Origin: an uncultured Lachnospiraceae bacterium
GTDB lineage: Bacteria > Bacillota > Clostridia > Lachnospirales > Lachnospiraceae
DNA: 64,000 nucleotides
Reading direction: 5' to 3'
Assembly: GCA_910583605.1 (NCBI GenBank)
Contig: CAJTXN010000003.1
Span: 62,001 to 126,000 of the forward strand
Below are positions 17,339-25,231 of the stretch, in pieces. Below the pieces are notes generated by a model. That model did not search any database. It had not been told where the DNA came from and saw only the letters and a program-made list of their open reading frames with translations. The translations under genes were made by a program, and so were the position numbers. Each line of letters begins with the position of its first letter. Positions within the stretch are counted from its first letter, which is position 1.

Positions 17339-18019
17339 ATGAAAAAGTTGATTATTTTTGGAATTGATGATATGGCGGAAGTTGCAAAGTTTTTTTTCGA
17401 CAATGATTCCGAATATCGGGTGGAAGCATTTACTGTGGATCGGGAATACAGGAAAAGAGATACATTTTGTAAATTACCGGTTTTCGATTTTGAAGATATA
17501 GAGAATAAATTTCCTACAGATGAATATGAGATGTTTATTGCAATCGGTTATTCTCATGTAAATAAAATAAGGGAAGAAAAATATAATGCTGCAAAGCAAA
17601 AAGGGTATAAACTCGCCAGTTATATCAGTTCACATATTACCTGCTGGATTGAAAAAGAACAGATTGGAGATAATTGTTTTATTTTGGAGGATAATACGAT
17701 TCAGCCGTTTGTTCAGATTGGAGACAATGTTGTTTTATGGAGTGGGAATCATATTGGTCATCATGCCAGAATTGGAAACCATGTTTTTATTACATCACAT
17801 ACAGTGTTATCCGGTAGAACCTGTGTCGGAGACAATTGTTTTATAGGCGTAAATGCAACCGTCAATGATCATGTTACAATAGCTGATGGTTGCGTGATAG
17901 GTTCAGGTGCGTTGATTACAAAAGATACGGAGCCGGGGGCTGTTTATAAAAATCAGTATACACCTAAATATATTAAAGAGAGCAATGAACTTAATTATTT
18001 TAAAAGTCATAACGAGTAG
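17339..18019 (+). CDS. PglD/NeuD-family sugar N-/O-acyltransferase
   Basis: Residues 1-90 are the PglD-type nucleotide-sugar-binding Rossmann module (KKLIIFGIDDMAEVAKFFF); residues about 95-205 are a left-handed beta-helix with hexapeptide repeats (IGDNCFILEDNTIQ, VQIGDNVVLWSGNHIGHHARIG with the catalytic-type histidines, FIGVNATVNDH). Family members acetylate amino sugars such as UDP-bacillosamine precursors or dTDP-Qui4N/Fuc4N. The ATG at 17339 has AAGGTG upstream and directly follows the stop of the propeller gene. Sitting with WecE, N-acetylation of dTDP-Fuc4N is the best guess. It is a paralogue of the protein at 20275. Confidence 0.78.
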   Translation: MKKLIIFGIDDMAEVAKFFFDNDSEYRVEAFTVDREYRKRDTFCKLPVFDFEDIENKFPTDEYEMFIAIGYSHVNKIREEKYNAAKQKGYKLASYISSHITCWIEKEQIGDNCFILEDNTIQPFVQIGDNVVLWSGNHIGHHARIGNHVFITSHTVLSGRTCVGDNCFIGVNATVNDHVTIADGCVIGSGALITKDTEPGAVYKNQYTPKYIKESNELNYFKSHNE

Positions 18020-18073
18020 GATTTGTATTTAAAATATATTTAAATTACGAATTCTGTTTTAAGGAGAAATTTC

Positions 18074-18766
18074 ATGAAAAAAGTGGCGATTTTACAGTCA
18101 AATTATATCCCGTGGAAGGGATATTTTGATATGATTAATATGGTTGATGAGTTTGTTTTGTATGATGATATGCAGTATACAAAAAGGGATTGGAGAAACC
18201 GGAATATAATAAAAACATTTCAGGGAATGCAGTGGATCAGCATTCCGGTTGCGACAAAAGGGAAATTTTATCAAAAGATTAATGAAACAGAGGTAATTTC
18301 ATCTGAATGGGTGGATGAGCATTGGAAAACATTACAGTATAATTATGCAAGAGCTAAGCACTTTGATGAATATTCTGAAACAATAAAAGAATTATATGAG
18401 AAGTGCAGGGAAGAAAAATATTTAAGCAGGATTAATTATATATTCCTGAAAAGCATATGTGAGATATTAGATATTAATACAAAAATAACATGGTCATCGG
18501 AATATAATTTAATTGACGGAAAAACGGAAAAACTGGTAGGAATATGTAAACAAGCCGGTGCAGATTGCTATCTGTCAGGTCCGGCAGCCAAAGACTATAT
18601 TGAGAATGAATTGTTTGCTAATGAAAGTATTGCACTGGAATATATGGATTATTCAGGATATAAAGAGTATTCTCAGCTGCATGGAGAGTTTCTGCATTCC
18701 GTTACTATTTTGGATATGATTTTTAATCTAGGAAAAGAGACTAAGAATTTTATGAAAAGTTTTTAA
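18074..18766 (+). CDS. WbqC-family protein
   Basis: A 230-residue protein with the start KKVAILQSNYIPWKGYFDM, then FVLYDDMQYTKRDWRNRN, typical of the WbqC family, which is widespread in O-antigen and glycosylation loci. The biochemical function of the family is not firmly established to my knowledge; its position beside amino-sugar transaminases and acyltransferases suggests sugar modification. AAGGAG precedes the ATG at a good distance. No membrane segment. Confidence 0.8.
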   Translation: MKKVAILQSNYIPWKGYFDMINMVDEFVLYDDMQYTKRDWRNRNIIKTFQGMQWISIPVATKGKFYQKINETEVISSEWVDEHWKTLQYNYARAKHFDEYSETIKELYEKCREEKYLSRINYIFLKSICEILDINTKITWSSEYNLIDGKTEKLVGICKQAGADCYLSGPAAKDYIENELFANESIALEYMDYSGYKEYSQLHGEFLHSVTILDMIFNLGKETKNFMKSF

Positions 18767-18805
18767 GATAATTGAAAATTTATTATTCGAAAGGAAATCA
18801 GGTCC

Positions 18806-19963
18806 ATGAATATACTTTTTTTAAGCAGTGAAGCAATAAAATTATTTGATTTACCCTGGGCATTTATGGAAGCCGGTCATACAGTGGAAAGTATTGACGC
18901 TATATATAAATTTAACGAACACAACAAAGAAACAGATGAACGGTTAATTCAGAAATTATCTGAGACAAAATATGATTTTGTAATGAGTTATGATTTTTTG
19001 CCTGTGATTTCCGATATATGTAATCGAATGAATGTAAAATATGTTTCATGGACATATGATTCTCCGTTATATACATTATATACACCGGAATCCCGATATT
19101 CCTGTAATTATATTTTCGTATTTGATAAAGCACAATATGAACGATTGAAGAAATTCGGCATTCCGCATTTGTTTCATCTTCCAATGGCCATCAATAAAAC
19201 CAGAATCAGTGCGATTGATATTACACGGGAAGATGAGATAAAGTTTCGGTCTGATATATCTTTTGTTGGGAATTTGTATCATGATAATTTATATAATCAG
19301 ATAAAACCTTATTTAACTGAGAATAATCAACAGTACTTTGAACAGATTTTAAACCATATATTTAATGATTTTCTGGAAAAAAATATAGAATCTTATGTGG
19401 GAGATGAAATAGTTACTTTTTTGAACAATGCCTTAAATCAGGAATCGAGAAACCAATATCTGATGACTGACCGATACTATTATGCAGACCAGCTTTTTTC
19501 GCGAAAAGTATCTGAAATGGATAGAATCGAAATGCTCAATCGCTTGGGAAAAAAATTTCAGATTCGATTATATACAGGTAATGACACTTCCATGATTCAA
19601 AATGCAGAGCTGAAGCCGGCGGTCAGTTATGAAAGTGATATGAACAAAGTATTTTATTTATCAAAGATTAATATTAATCAGACTATTCGTTCCATTGAAA
19701 CAGGATTGCCTCTTCGTATTTTTGATATAATGGGAAGCGGCGGTTTTCTGTTGACTAATTATCAGGAGGAGTTAGAGGATTATTTTAAAATAGATGAGGA
19801 TTTAGCTGTTTATCGTTCATTTGATGAACTGGAAGATAAATGTCAGTATTATCTTACACATGAGAGAGAAAGACTGCAGATATTAATAAATGGGTATCAA
19901 AAAGTATGTCAAAATCATACATATAGGCATAGAGTAGAGCAGATTTTAAAGTTTATAGAATAA
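18806..19963 (+). CDS. CgeB-like glycosyltransferase (DUF3880 plus GT1-type C-terminus), copy 1
   Basis: A 385-residue cytoplasmic protein related to CgeB/spore maturation glycosyltransferases. The N-terminal DUF3880-like half shows MNILFLSSEAIKLFDLPWAF and YVSWTYDSPLYTLY; the C-terminal half shows RSDISFVGNLYHDNL and the signature LPLRIFDIMGSGGFLLTNYQ near the donor-binding site. It is clearly paralogous to the protein at 35135 (VCWVYDSPL, SSDISFVGSMYDEE, PLRVFDIMGCGGFLLTNYQ). It is the last gene before a strong terminator at 20068. Probably adds a sugar to the flagellin glycan. Confidence 0.78.
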   Translation: MNILFLSSEAIKLFDLPWAFMEAGHTVESIDAIYKFNEHNKETDERLIQKLSETKYDFVMSYDFLPVISDICNRMNVKYVSWTYDSPLYTLYTPESRYSCNYIFVFDKAQYERLKKFGIPHLFHLPMAINKTRISAIDITREDEIKFRSDISFVGNLYHDNLYNQIKPYLTENNQQYFEQILNHIFNDFLEKNIESYVGDEIVTFLNNALNQESRNQYLMTDRYYYADQLFSRKVSEMDRIEMLNRLGKKFQIRLYTGNDTSMIQNAELKPAVSYESDMNKVFYLSKININQTIRSIETGLPLRIFDIMGSGGFLLTNYQEELEDYFKIDEDLAVYRSFDELEDKCQYYLTHERERLQILINGYQKVCQNHTYRHRVEQILKFIE

Positions 19964-20067
19964 TTAAAATTTAACGAAAAGGGTTAATAAATATACTATT
20001 TGTTTTTTTGAAAATTTGAGCAATTGACTAATTGGTTCAGACAAATTATTTTGAAATATAAGAAATC

Positions 20068-20120
20068 CCTCTAAAGGAAACAGGTTTTATTTTTAAAGTT
20101 ATTCCCTTTAGAGGTTTTTT
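20068..20120 (+). terminator. Rho-independent terminator after the first glycosylation operon
   Basis: A 10-bp perfect stem CCTCTAAAGG / CCTTTAGAGG with a loop of about 27 bases and a run of six T (20115-20120). It sits in the 311-bp gap 19964-20274, which otherwise holds only an unused AGGAGG (around 20152) and the leader mini-ORF described below. Confidence 0.85.
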
Positions 20121-20249
20121 GTACCTAAATTAGTATATATACTTAAATCAGGAGGCTACAATTACTCAAACCAGATTGAAATGGCCAAAAATATGAACAA
20201 ATTATGATGGTAATATATTATATAAAAATTATAATGAAAAGGAGAAACT

Positions 20250-20261
20250 ATGGAAATATAG
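20250..20261 (+). other. Three-codon leader ORF with its own ribosome binding site
   Basis: AAAAGGAG at 20237-20244 is followed at good spacing by ATG-GAA-ATA-TAG, ending 13 bases before the ATG of the acyltransferase gene. It may be a translational leader that couples or tempers expression, or the scar of a start-site mutation. Confidence 0.35.
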
Positions 20262-20274
20262 GAAGAGGAAATAT

Positions 20275-20940
20275 ATGATGAAAAAACTGGCTATAATCGG
20301 AAATGGTACATATGCCAAAATGATGAAAATTTATATTGATATGACTTCTTTCGGTCAGGTACTTTCCTATGTGGCAGATAAAGAATTTATTTATGAGTCC
20401 GAATTAGATGGAATTGAAGTGATTTCGTTTGAAGAACTATTTGAGAGATTTTCAGAAAAAGAGATAACATTGATTATGGGGATTGGCTATACTCAGATGG
20501 GGAATGTTCGAAAGAAAATTTTTGAACAATGTAAAGCAAGAGGATATAAATTTGAAAATTATATACACCCTACAGCGATCATTGCGCCGGATGCCAGGAT
20601 TGGTGAAGGCAATAATATTTTGGAAGCTGCTATTATCGAGGCCGGAGTTACGATTGGAAATGCAAATCTTTTTTATGGAGGAGTTATAATAGGACATGAT
20701 TCAAGTATAGGAGATTATAACACATTTTCTGTTAAAGCGGTGACAGCAGGTTTTGTTACGGTTAAAAATAATTGTTTTTTTGGTGTGGCATCTGCTTTAA
20801 AAAATGATATAATTATACATGATTATGTATTGGTTGGTGCAATGGCATGCGGATATAAAGATATGGAAGAACATTCCGTGGTTGTTCCGGCCGGAAGTGA
20901 AGTTCTGCAACATAAAAAAAGTACAGATTGTCATCTCTAA
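20275..20940 (+). CDS. PglD/NeuD-family sugar acyltransferase, copy 2
   Basis: A 221-residue protein with the same layout as the protein at 17339: N-terminal Rossmann module (KKLAIIGNGTYAKMMKIYI) and C-terminal left-handed beta-helix (IGEGNNILEAAIIEAGVTIGNANLFYGG, then IIGHDSSIGDYNT). Two adjacent ATG codons are possible (20275 and 20278); GGAAGAGGAA precedes them. Unlike copy 1 it stands alone behind a terminator and a mini-ORF leader, and no operon partner follows within 140 bp. Substrate unknown; a 4-amino sugar is likely from the family. Confidence 0.75.
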   Translation: MMKKLAIIGNGTYAKMMKIYIDMTSFGQVLSYVADKEFIYESELDGIEVISFEELFERFSEKEITLIMGIGYTQMGNVRKKIFEQCKARGYKFENYIHPTAIIAPDARIGEGNNILEAAIIEAGVTIGNANLFYGGVIIGHDSSIGDYNTFSVKAVTAGFVTVKNNCFFGVASALKNDIIIHDYVLVGAMACGYKDMEEHSVVVPAGSEVLQHKKSTDCHL

Positions 20941-21083
20941 AATGAAAGGAATAAAGTTATTCAGGAAAATTTATAGGAGTAAAGAAAATATATAGAAGCC
21001 GCTGCATATACATAAGATTAAACAGATAATAAGTTATCTGGAGGGAGAACCGTAAATTATTAAAATGAAGGAAAAGGGTTGCA

Positions 21084-22175
21084 ATGAGTAAAACGGCAGA
21101 AAGAATTGATAATATACAAGAGGAGATTTCGAAAGCAGATACCATATATGATATATTAATTGTTCTGTATAAAGAGCTGGATACGAGTGACAGTCCCCAA
21201 TATATCAGGAATTATATAGAATCTAAGACGGTTGAAAGTGTTTGTATGACAGAGGACTATATAAAAACAGGGCAGCTTATAGATGAATTATTGAATTTGG
21301 GAATAAGCTTTGAAGTATTTAAAAGTAATCTGAAGGTAATTTTGGGGCAAAGTGAAAATTGTAAAAATATATGTATTGATATTTTGATTCTATTTGACCA
21401 AATATTGGCAGAGAGAGAAAATTATCCTTTTTTAAAGCAAAATAACAAGATGGGTTTGAATAAATTATATTTAAAAGGGCCGTTAAATCAGGAACGTTTG
21501 AAATATGGTTTATATTTAATGCCTGAAAAAGGAATTGCAGATATGAGCCCGGTTTTTAAAAATAATAGAATTCAACGTTTTGTTGATGAGTCCAAAGTTA
21601 ATTCGTTATTACGAAATTATACCATAGTCAGAAACAGGGACGGAGAACCGGAAACGTTTATTAAGGGTTATAATAATTCCGGTTTTGAGCAATGGGTTCT
21701 TAGAGAAAATTCAATGATTAAAATTGCGGTAATTCCTTTCTATAATAGTAAATGGTATAAAGAACATTATGAATGTTATAAAGGAAGAAATTACTTTGCA
21801 ATAGAAGAGGACACTGCATTTACTGATGAAATTAATAGGGCTTATATTCATATCTTAGAAGAAATGAATTGGCAGGGAGTAGATATTGTAGTATTTCCGG
21901 AACTTGCAATGGCAGGTTCTACAAAACAGACAATACGGAACTGGCTGGCTGAACAGTGTTTTAGGAATGGAGATTTTAATATAAGGCTGGTTTTTATGGG
22001 TTCTCACTGGAATTATAATGGGAGAAGTAATTGCTGCACTTTATTATCAGCGACAGGAATACCGCTGATAGAGAATCATAAGAAAATAGGTTTTAATCTT
22101 AAAGAAGACGGAATTAAATATTATGAGGATTTACGACAGCGTCCGGAGAAACTTGAACTTTTGAATCGGCAATGA
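21084..22175 (+). CDS. Nitrilase-superfamily-like protein, apparently lacking its distal part
   Basis: A 363-residue protein. About 200 residues of mostly helical unknown sequence precede a carbon-nitrogen hydrolase-like segment from about 207: IKIAVIPFYNS, then VDIVVFPELAMAG with the usual catalytic glutamate position, VFMGSHWN and ENHKKIGFNLK with the usual catalytic lysine position. The frame then ends (TGA at 22173) before any strand with the expected catalytic cysteine. The next ORF, overlapping by four bases, resembles a still later part of the fold, so the gene looks split and internally deleted. It does not fit the glycan theme of its neighbours. Activity is doubtful. Confidence 0.55.
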   Translation: MSKTAERIDNIQEEISKADTIYDILIVLYKELDTSDSPQYIRNYIESKTVESVCMTEDYIKTGQLIDELLNLGISFEVFKSNLKVILGQSENCKNICIDILILFDQILAERENYPFLKQNNKMGLNKLYLKGPLNQERLKYGLYLMPEKGIADMSPVFKNNRIQRFVDESKVNSLLRNYTIVRNRDGEPETFIKGYNNSGFEQWVLRENSMIKIAVIPFYNSKWYKEHYECYKGRNYFAIEEDTAFTDEINRAYIHILEEMNWQGVDIVVFPELAMAGSTKQTIRNWLAEQCFRNGDFNIRLVFMGSHWNYNGRSNCCTLLSATGIPLIENHKKIGFNLKEDGIKYYEDLRQRPEKLELLNRQ

Positions 22176-22453
22176 AACGCTTTGCACAGACGCACAATGG
22201 GATATCGGTTGTGGCAAATTGTTGTGAAGCAAGGAAGAAAACAAAGAAAACGGGATTTGTTTCATTTCCGGCTACAAATGTGAATTCCGGAAATAATATT
22301 GTAGAAGGATTGATTTATTATTACGATAATAAACACTCTTGTGAGGAGTGCCGGATAGGAAAATGCCAATGTATTTATACTTTGTACCCTATGGAAATGT
22401 CTGAATATAATGGTTTTAAAACAATTCGAATCAATAAAGATTGGAATTATTAA
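22172..22453 (+). CDS. Small cysteine-rich ORF, probable detached C-terminal part of the nitrilase-like gene
   Basis: A 93-residue ORF starting within the stop of the preceding gene (ATGA). GISVVANCCEARKKTKKTGFVSFPA resembles the late nitrilase strand that usually reads VVAAN...G.S.I..P, and HSCEECRIGKCQC could bind a metal. No ribosome binding site of its own is evident. Either it is translated by coupling, or it is the tail of a pseudogene that has lost the cysteine-bearing core. Confidence 0.45.
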   Translation: MKRFAQTHNGISVVANCCEARKKTKKTGFVSFPATNVNSGNNIVEGLIYYYDNKHSCEECRIGKCQCIYTLYPMEMSEYNGFKTIRINKDWNY

Positions 22454-22464
22454 TAGTCAAAGAC

Positions 22465-22493
22465 TTGATGTTTGAAGGAGATTTTAGTATAAT
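22465..22493 (+). promoter_or_regulatory. Sigma-A-type promoter for the winged-helix operon
   Basis: TTGATG (22465-22470), a 17-bp spacer and a perfect TATAAT (22488-22493) lie 46 bp before the start of the winged-helix gene. It gives the two genes at 22539-24035 their own transcription start near 22500. Confidence 0.65.
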
Positions 22494-22501
22494 GTATATA
22501 G

Positions 22502-22522
22502 GTTACGAATGTGTTACGAATG
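22502..22522 (+). promoter_or_regulatory. Tandem operator-like repeat GTTACGAATG, 11-bp period
   Basis: Two identical GTTACGAATG copies (22502-22511 and 22513-22522) sit one helical turn apart immediately downstream of the predicted transcription start. Such placement suits a repressor binding the same DNA face; the winged-helix protein encoded 17 bp downstream is the obvious candidate. Confidence 0.5.
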
Positions 22523-22538
22523 ATAGGGAGGTGTTCTC

Positions 22539-23405
22539 ATGAATAATGGAATGTTTATAAAAGATTATTTTGCTGAGCTTATGAGGAACACGATGGAAGA
22601 TGATACATTAAATGAAATGGTGGAAAGGGCAAAAGATATTCTCGTGTCTGCCATTGAGAATCAAAACATTTGTGAATGTTTGGGAGAATTGTCAGTTGAT
22701 GAACGCAGGGTTGAAGCTTTGGAAAATTATCTTCATTTATTTGAGAGCAGGGATCATCAAAGGGTTTATTATTATACTGTAGTTAAAACCATATCAGAAA
22801 TAATGAAAGAGTTGGCAAAGAATGAGAAGGAATATCAGGAATACAGCAGTATAAAAGGATATAAATACCTATATCCAGTACTGGAGCTATTGTCTCAAAA
22901 TAATATAATGGAACAGAACCGTATTGCAGCGGCATTAAATATTTCCAGTCAAAGTTTATCAAACTTCTTTCGAAGAACCAATCATTTTAATTACTGGAGC
23001 AGGAAAAAGGTAGGAAAACAATCGCTGTATATTATCACTGCACAGGGGAAAAAAGCTTATCGTTTCTGCAAAAAGCATTATTTATGTATCGAGAATTCAC
23101 ACCAGTTAGAAGGAATATTGGCAACAGCATTTACGGAGACTGCAAAAGTAATAAAAAAAGGGAATATTGATGGAAGCGATTACGTACTTCATTCACTAAA
23201 TAGCAGATATTCCAGAGGAACCGATTTATTTAATTCACAGGTGTTGAAACAAAGTCTGGATTCTGTTTTTTATAATGCAAGAGAATATGGCAGAAATAAT
23301 CTTCAGGCCAGATGGGAAGAGCTTGTACAGCAGGAACAGTATATGGATGATGTGACAAGTGTATTGCGGACAAGTGAGTATTATGAAATTGAGGAGATTG
23401 GATAA
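22539..23405 (+). CDS. Winged-helix (MarR-like) DNA-binding protein of unknown role
   Basis: A 288-residue soluble protein. Residues about 108-180 form a winged helix: YPVLELLSQNNIMEQNRIAAALNIS-type recognition region with SSQSLSNFFRR, then a wing KKVGKQSLYIITAQGKKAYRF. The N-terminal 100 and C-terminal 110 residues are helical and not recognised. AGGGAGGTG precedes the ATG. The stop is immediately followed by the ATG of the next gene. Likely a transcription regulator that binds its own promoter repeat; the target pathway is unknown. It has no obvious link to sugar synthesis. Confidence 0.6.
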   Translation: MNNGMFIKDYFAELMRNTMEDDTLNEMVERAKDILVSAIENQNICECLGELSVDERRVEALENYLHLFESRDHQRVYYYTVVKTISEIMKELAKNEKEYQEYSSIKGYKYLYPVLELLSQNNIMEQNRIAAALNISSQSLSNFFRRTNHFNYWSRKKVGKQSLYIITAQGKKAYRFCKKHYLCIENSHQLEGILATAFTETAKVIKKGNIDGSDYVLHSLNSRYSRGTDLFNSQVLKQSLDSVFYNAREYGRNNLQARWEELVQQEQYMDDVTSVLRTSEYYEIEEIG

Positions 23406-24035
23406 ATGGATCATGTAATCAGTGAATTAATTAAAACATTACAGGAGGATAAACCGGAAGATATATCTGTGACAGAGATTCAAAAAAAGATATGTGAGAA
23501 TATCATACAACAGGTAAAAAAAGAAGAGCAGGAGTTTGACTTTGATGAATTAAGAAAGGCATATCCGGATAAGAATTTTTGGGATGTAATAGAAAGAAGA
23601 GTAATACGTCAGACAAAAAACTATATAAAACTTTCTTTATTTCGGCAGCTTGGGAAAGAGTCCAGAGTCAAGCTATGTAGTGAAGTTTTTGAAACGGTAT
23701 ATTTTGAACGGGAGAATGTATCCTATGTAGTTGAGTTTTTAGGATATACGCGAGATTTGGCAGAGGCAGCAGACTATTTACTATACTTCAGTGAAGATAT
23801 CATACTCAATAAATGTTTTTCGAAGCGAAGATATATGGACATTTCAGCTGAAATTCTTGGTATAGAAGATAAGGATGCGGAATTCATTTGGGATTTGTTT
23901 AATGAACATAAAGCGGATATATCAGATATTGTGCAAGCGAGGAGATTAAACTTTATTGAGCAAAAAATAATCATACTCAGTCAAAAACTTGATATGCTTC
24001 AGGAAGAAATGGAATATTATTTATTGAATGAATAA
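23406..24035 (+). CDS. Unknown acidic helical protein, operon partner of the winged-helix protein
   Basis: A 209-residue protein whose ATG directly abuts the previous stop (TAA-ATG), so the two are almost certainly co-translated. It is highly charged and helical throughout with a coiled-coil-like end (RRLNFIEQKIIILSQKLDML); no catalytic motif, membrane segment or signal peptide was found. A partner or effector of the regulator is inferred only from coupling. Confidence 0.6.
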   Translation: MDHVISELIKTLQEDKPEDISVTEIQKKICENIIQQVKKEEQEFDFDELRKAYPDKNFWDVIERRVIRQTKNYIKLSLFRQLGKESRVKLCSEVFETVYFERENVSYVVEFLGYTRDLAEAADYLLYFSEDIILNKCFSKRRYMDISAEILGIEDKDAEFIWDLFNEHKADISDIVQARRLNFIEQKIIILSQKLDMLQEEMEYYLLNE

Positions 24036-24064
24036 ACAGTTATTTAAAATATTAATAATAACAC

Positions 24065-24126
24065 ATATATCGGCAAATGTTGTATAATGGTTAAGGCTTA
24101 TACAATTTTTGCCGATATATATTTTA
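24065..24126 (+). promoter_or_regulatory. Palindrome with sigma-D (flagellar) promoter elements on both strands; possible terminator
   Basis: Outer arms ATATATCGGCAAA (24065-24077) and TTTGCCGATATAT (24108-24120), inner arms TTGTATAA (24080-24087) and TTATACAA (24098-24105). On the plus strand TAAG (24092) - 15 bp - GCCGATAT (24111-24118) is close to the Bacillus sigma-D consensus TAAA-N15-GCCGATAT, 83 bp before pseB; the palindrome gives TAAC-N15-GCCGATAT on the minus strand. As a hairpin followed by ATTTT it may also terminate the upstream operon. Confidence 0.5.
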
Positions 24127-24200
24127 GTCGGTTTTATAATAAAAGTCCGTAGTATTTACAAAAATAATAAGGTTTAATATAAGATAAAAGGAGACAGGTC

Positions 24201-25190
24201 ATGTTAAACAATAAAACAATCTTAATCACAGGCGGTACAGGTTCATTCGGTAAAAAGTTTCTGGAAATGATATTTGCAAATTACAAACCTAAAAAAGTAA
24301 TCATTTATTCCAGAGATGAATTTAAACAGAGTGTAATGAAGAGCGAATATACCGGAAAAGTGGATATGAGCAGAGTCCGATTCTTTATCGGTGACGTGCG
24401 GGACAGGGAACGGCTGTACAGAGCTTTTGAAGGTGTGGATTATGTTATACATGCGGCGGCCATGAAACAGGTACCTACCTGTGAATATAACCCGATGGAA
24501 GCCATCAAGACCAATATACACGGCGCCCAGAATGTAATCAATGCAGCGCTGGATAAAGGTGTAAAAAAGGTGGTTGCCCTGTCTACGGACAAGGCGGTAA
24601 ATCCTATCAATCTGTATGGCGGCACGAAACTGGTATCCGATAAACTGTTTATTGCAGCCAATGCTTACAGCGGTTCTTCAGGAACCGTATTTTCCGTAGT
24701 AAGATATGGTAATGTAGCAGGAAGCCGGGGTTCCGTTATTCCTATTTTCCAGAAAATACTAGATGACGGAAAAAAGGAACTGCCGATCACAGACCTTCGG
24801 ATGACAAGATTCTGGATTACTCTGGAACAGGGAGTACAGCTTGTATTTAAGGCATTGGAGGAATCCAAAGGCGGAGAGACCTATATATCAAAGATTCCGT
24901 CCTTCCATATCGGAGATCTGGCAAAAGCCATGTGTGAAGATTCCGTAATTAAGGAAATCGGTATCCGGGAAGGAGAAAAACTGCATGAAGTCATGGTAAC
25001 AAAAGACGATTCCCGAATGACTTATGAATATGACAAACATTATATTATATATCCGAACTATACATGGCACAATGAAAGCATGATATTACCGGGAGGCGTT
25101 TCGGTGGGAGACGGATTTGAATATAATTCCGGCACCAATAAGGAATGGCTGGATGTGGAAGAACTGAAAGAAGCATTAAAGCATATGTAA
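24201..25190 (+). CDS. pseB: UDP-GlcNAc 4,6-dehydratase (inverting), PseB
   Basis: First enzyme of pseudaminic acid synthesis: removes water from UDP-GlcNAc with C5 inversion, giving UDP-2-acetamido-2,6-dideoxy-L-arabino-hexos-4-ulose. A 329-residue short-chain dehydrogenase/reductase with GGTGSFGKKF near the N-terminus, VDYVIHAAAMKQVPTCEYNP, LSTDKAVNPINLYGGTKL (the Y-x3-K pair region), YGNVAGSRGSVIPIF and EGEKLHEVMVTKDD. AAAGGAG precedes the ATG. It heads the higher-GC half of the island, behind the sigma-D-like element. The matching pseC, pseG, pseI and pseF follow 6-11 kb downstream. Confidence 0.92.
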   Translation: MLNNKTILITGGTGSFGKKFLEMIFANYKPKKVIIYSRDEFKQSVMKSEYTGKVDMSRVRFFIGDVRDRERLYRAFEGVDYVIHAAAMKQVPTCEYNPMEAIKTNIHGAQNVINAALDKGVKKVVALSTDKAVNPINLYGGTKLVSDKLFIAANAYSGSSGTVFSVVRYGNVAGSRGSVIPIFQKILDDGKKELPITDLRMTRFWITLEQGVQLVFKALEESKGGETYISKIPSFHIGDLAKAMCEDSVIKEIGIREGEKLHEVMVTKDDSRMTYEYDKHYIIYPNYTWHNESMILPGGVSVGDGFEYNSGTNKEWLDVEELKEALKHM

Positions 25191-25231
25191 GAATGTGTTA
25201 TATAAAATAAACGGAGACGGAGAAAACAGAA

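Noticed and set aside
19964..20274. Short frame reading SGGYNYSNQIEMAKNMNKL before the second PglD-like gene
   Set aside because: It overlaps the terminator T tract and lacks a start codon; about 30 codons are too few to call a gene remnant.
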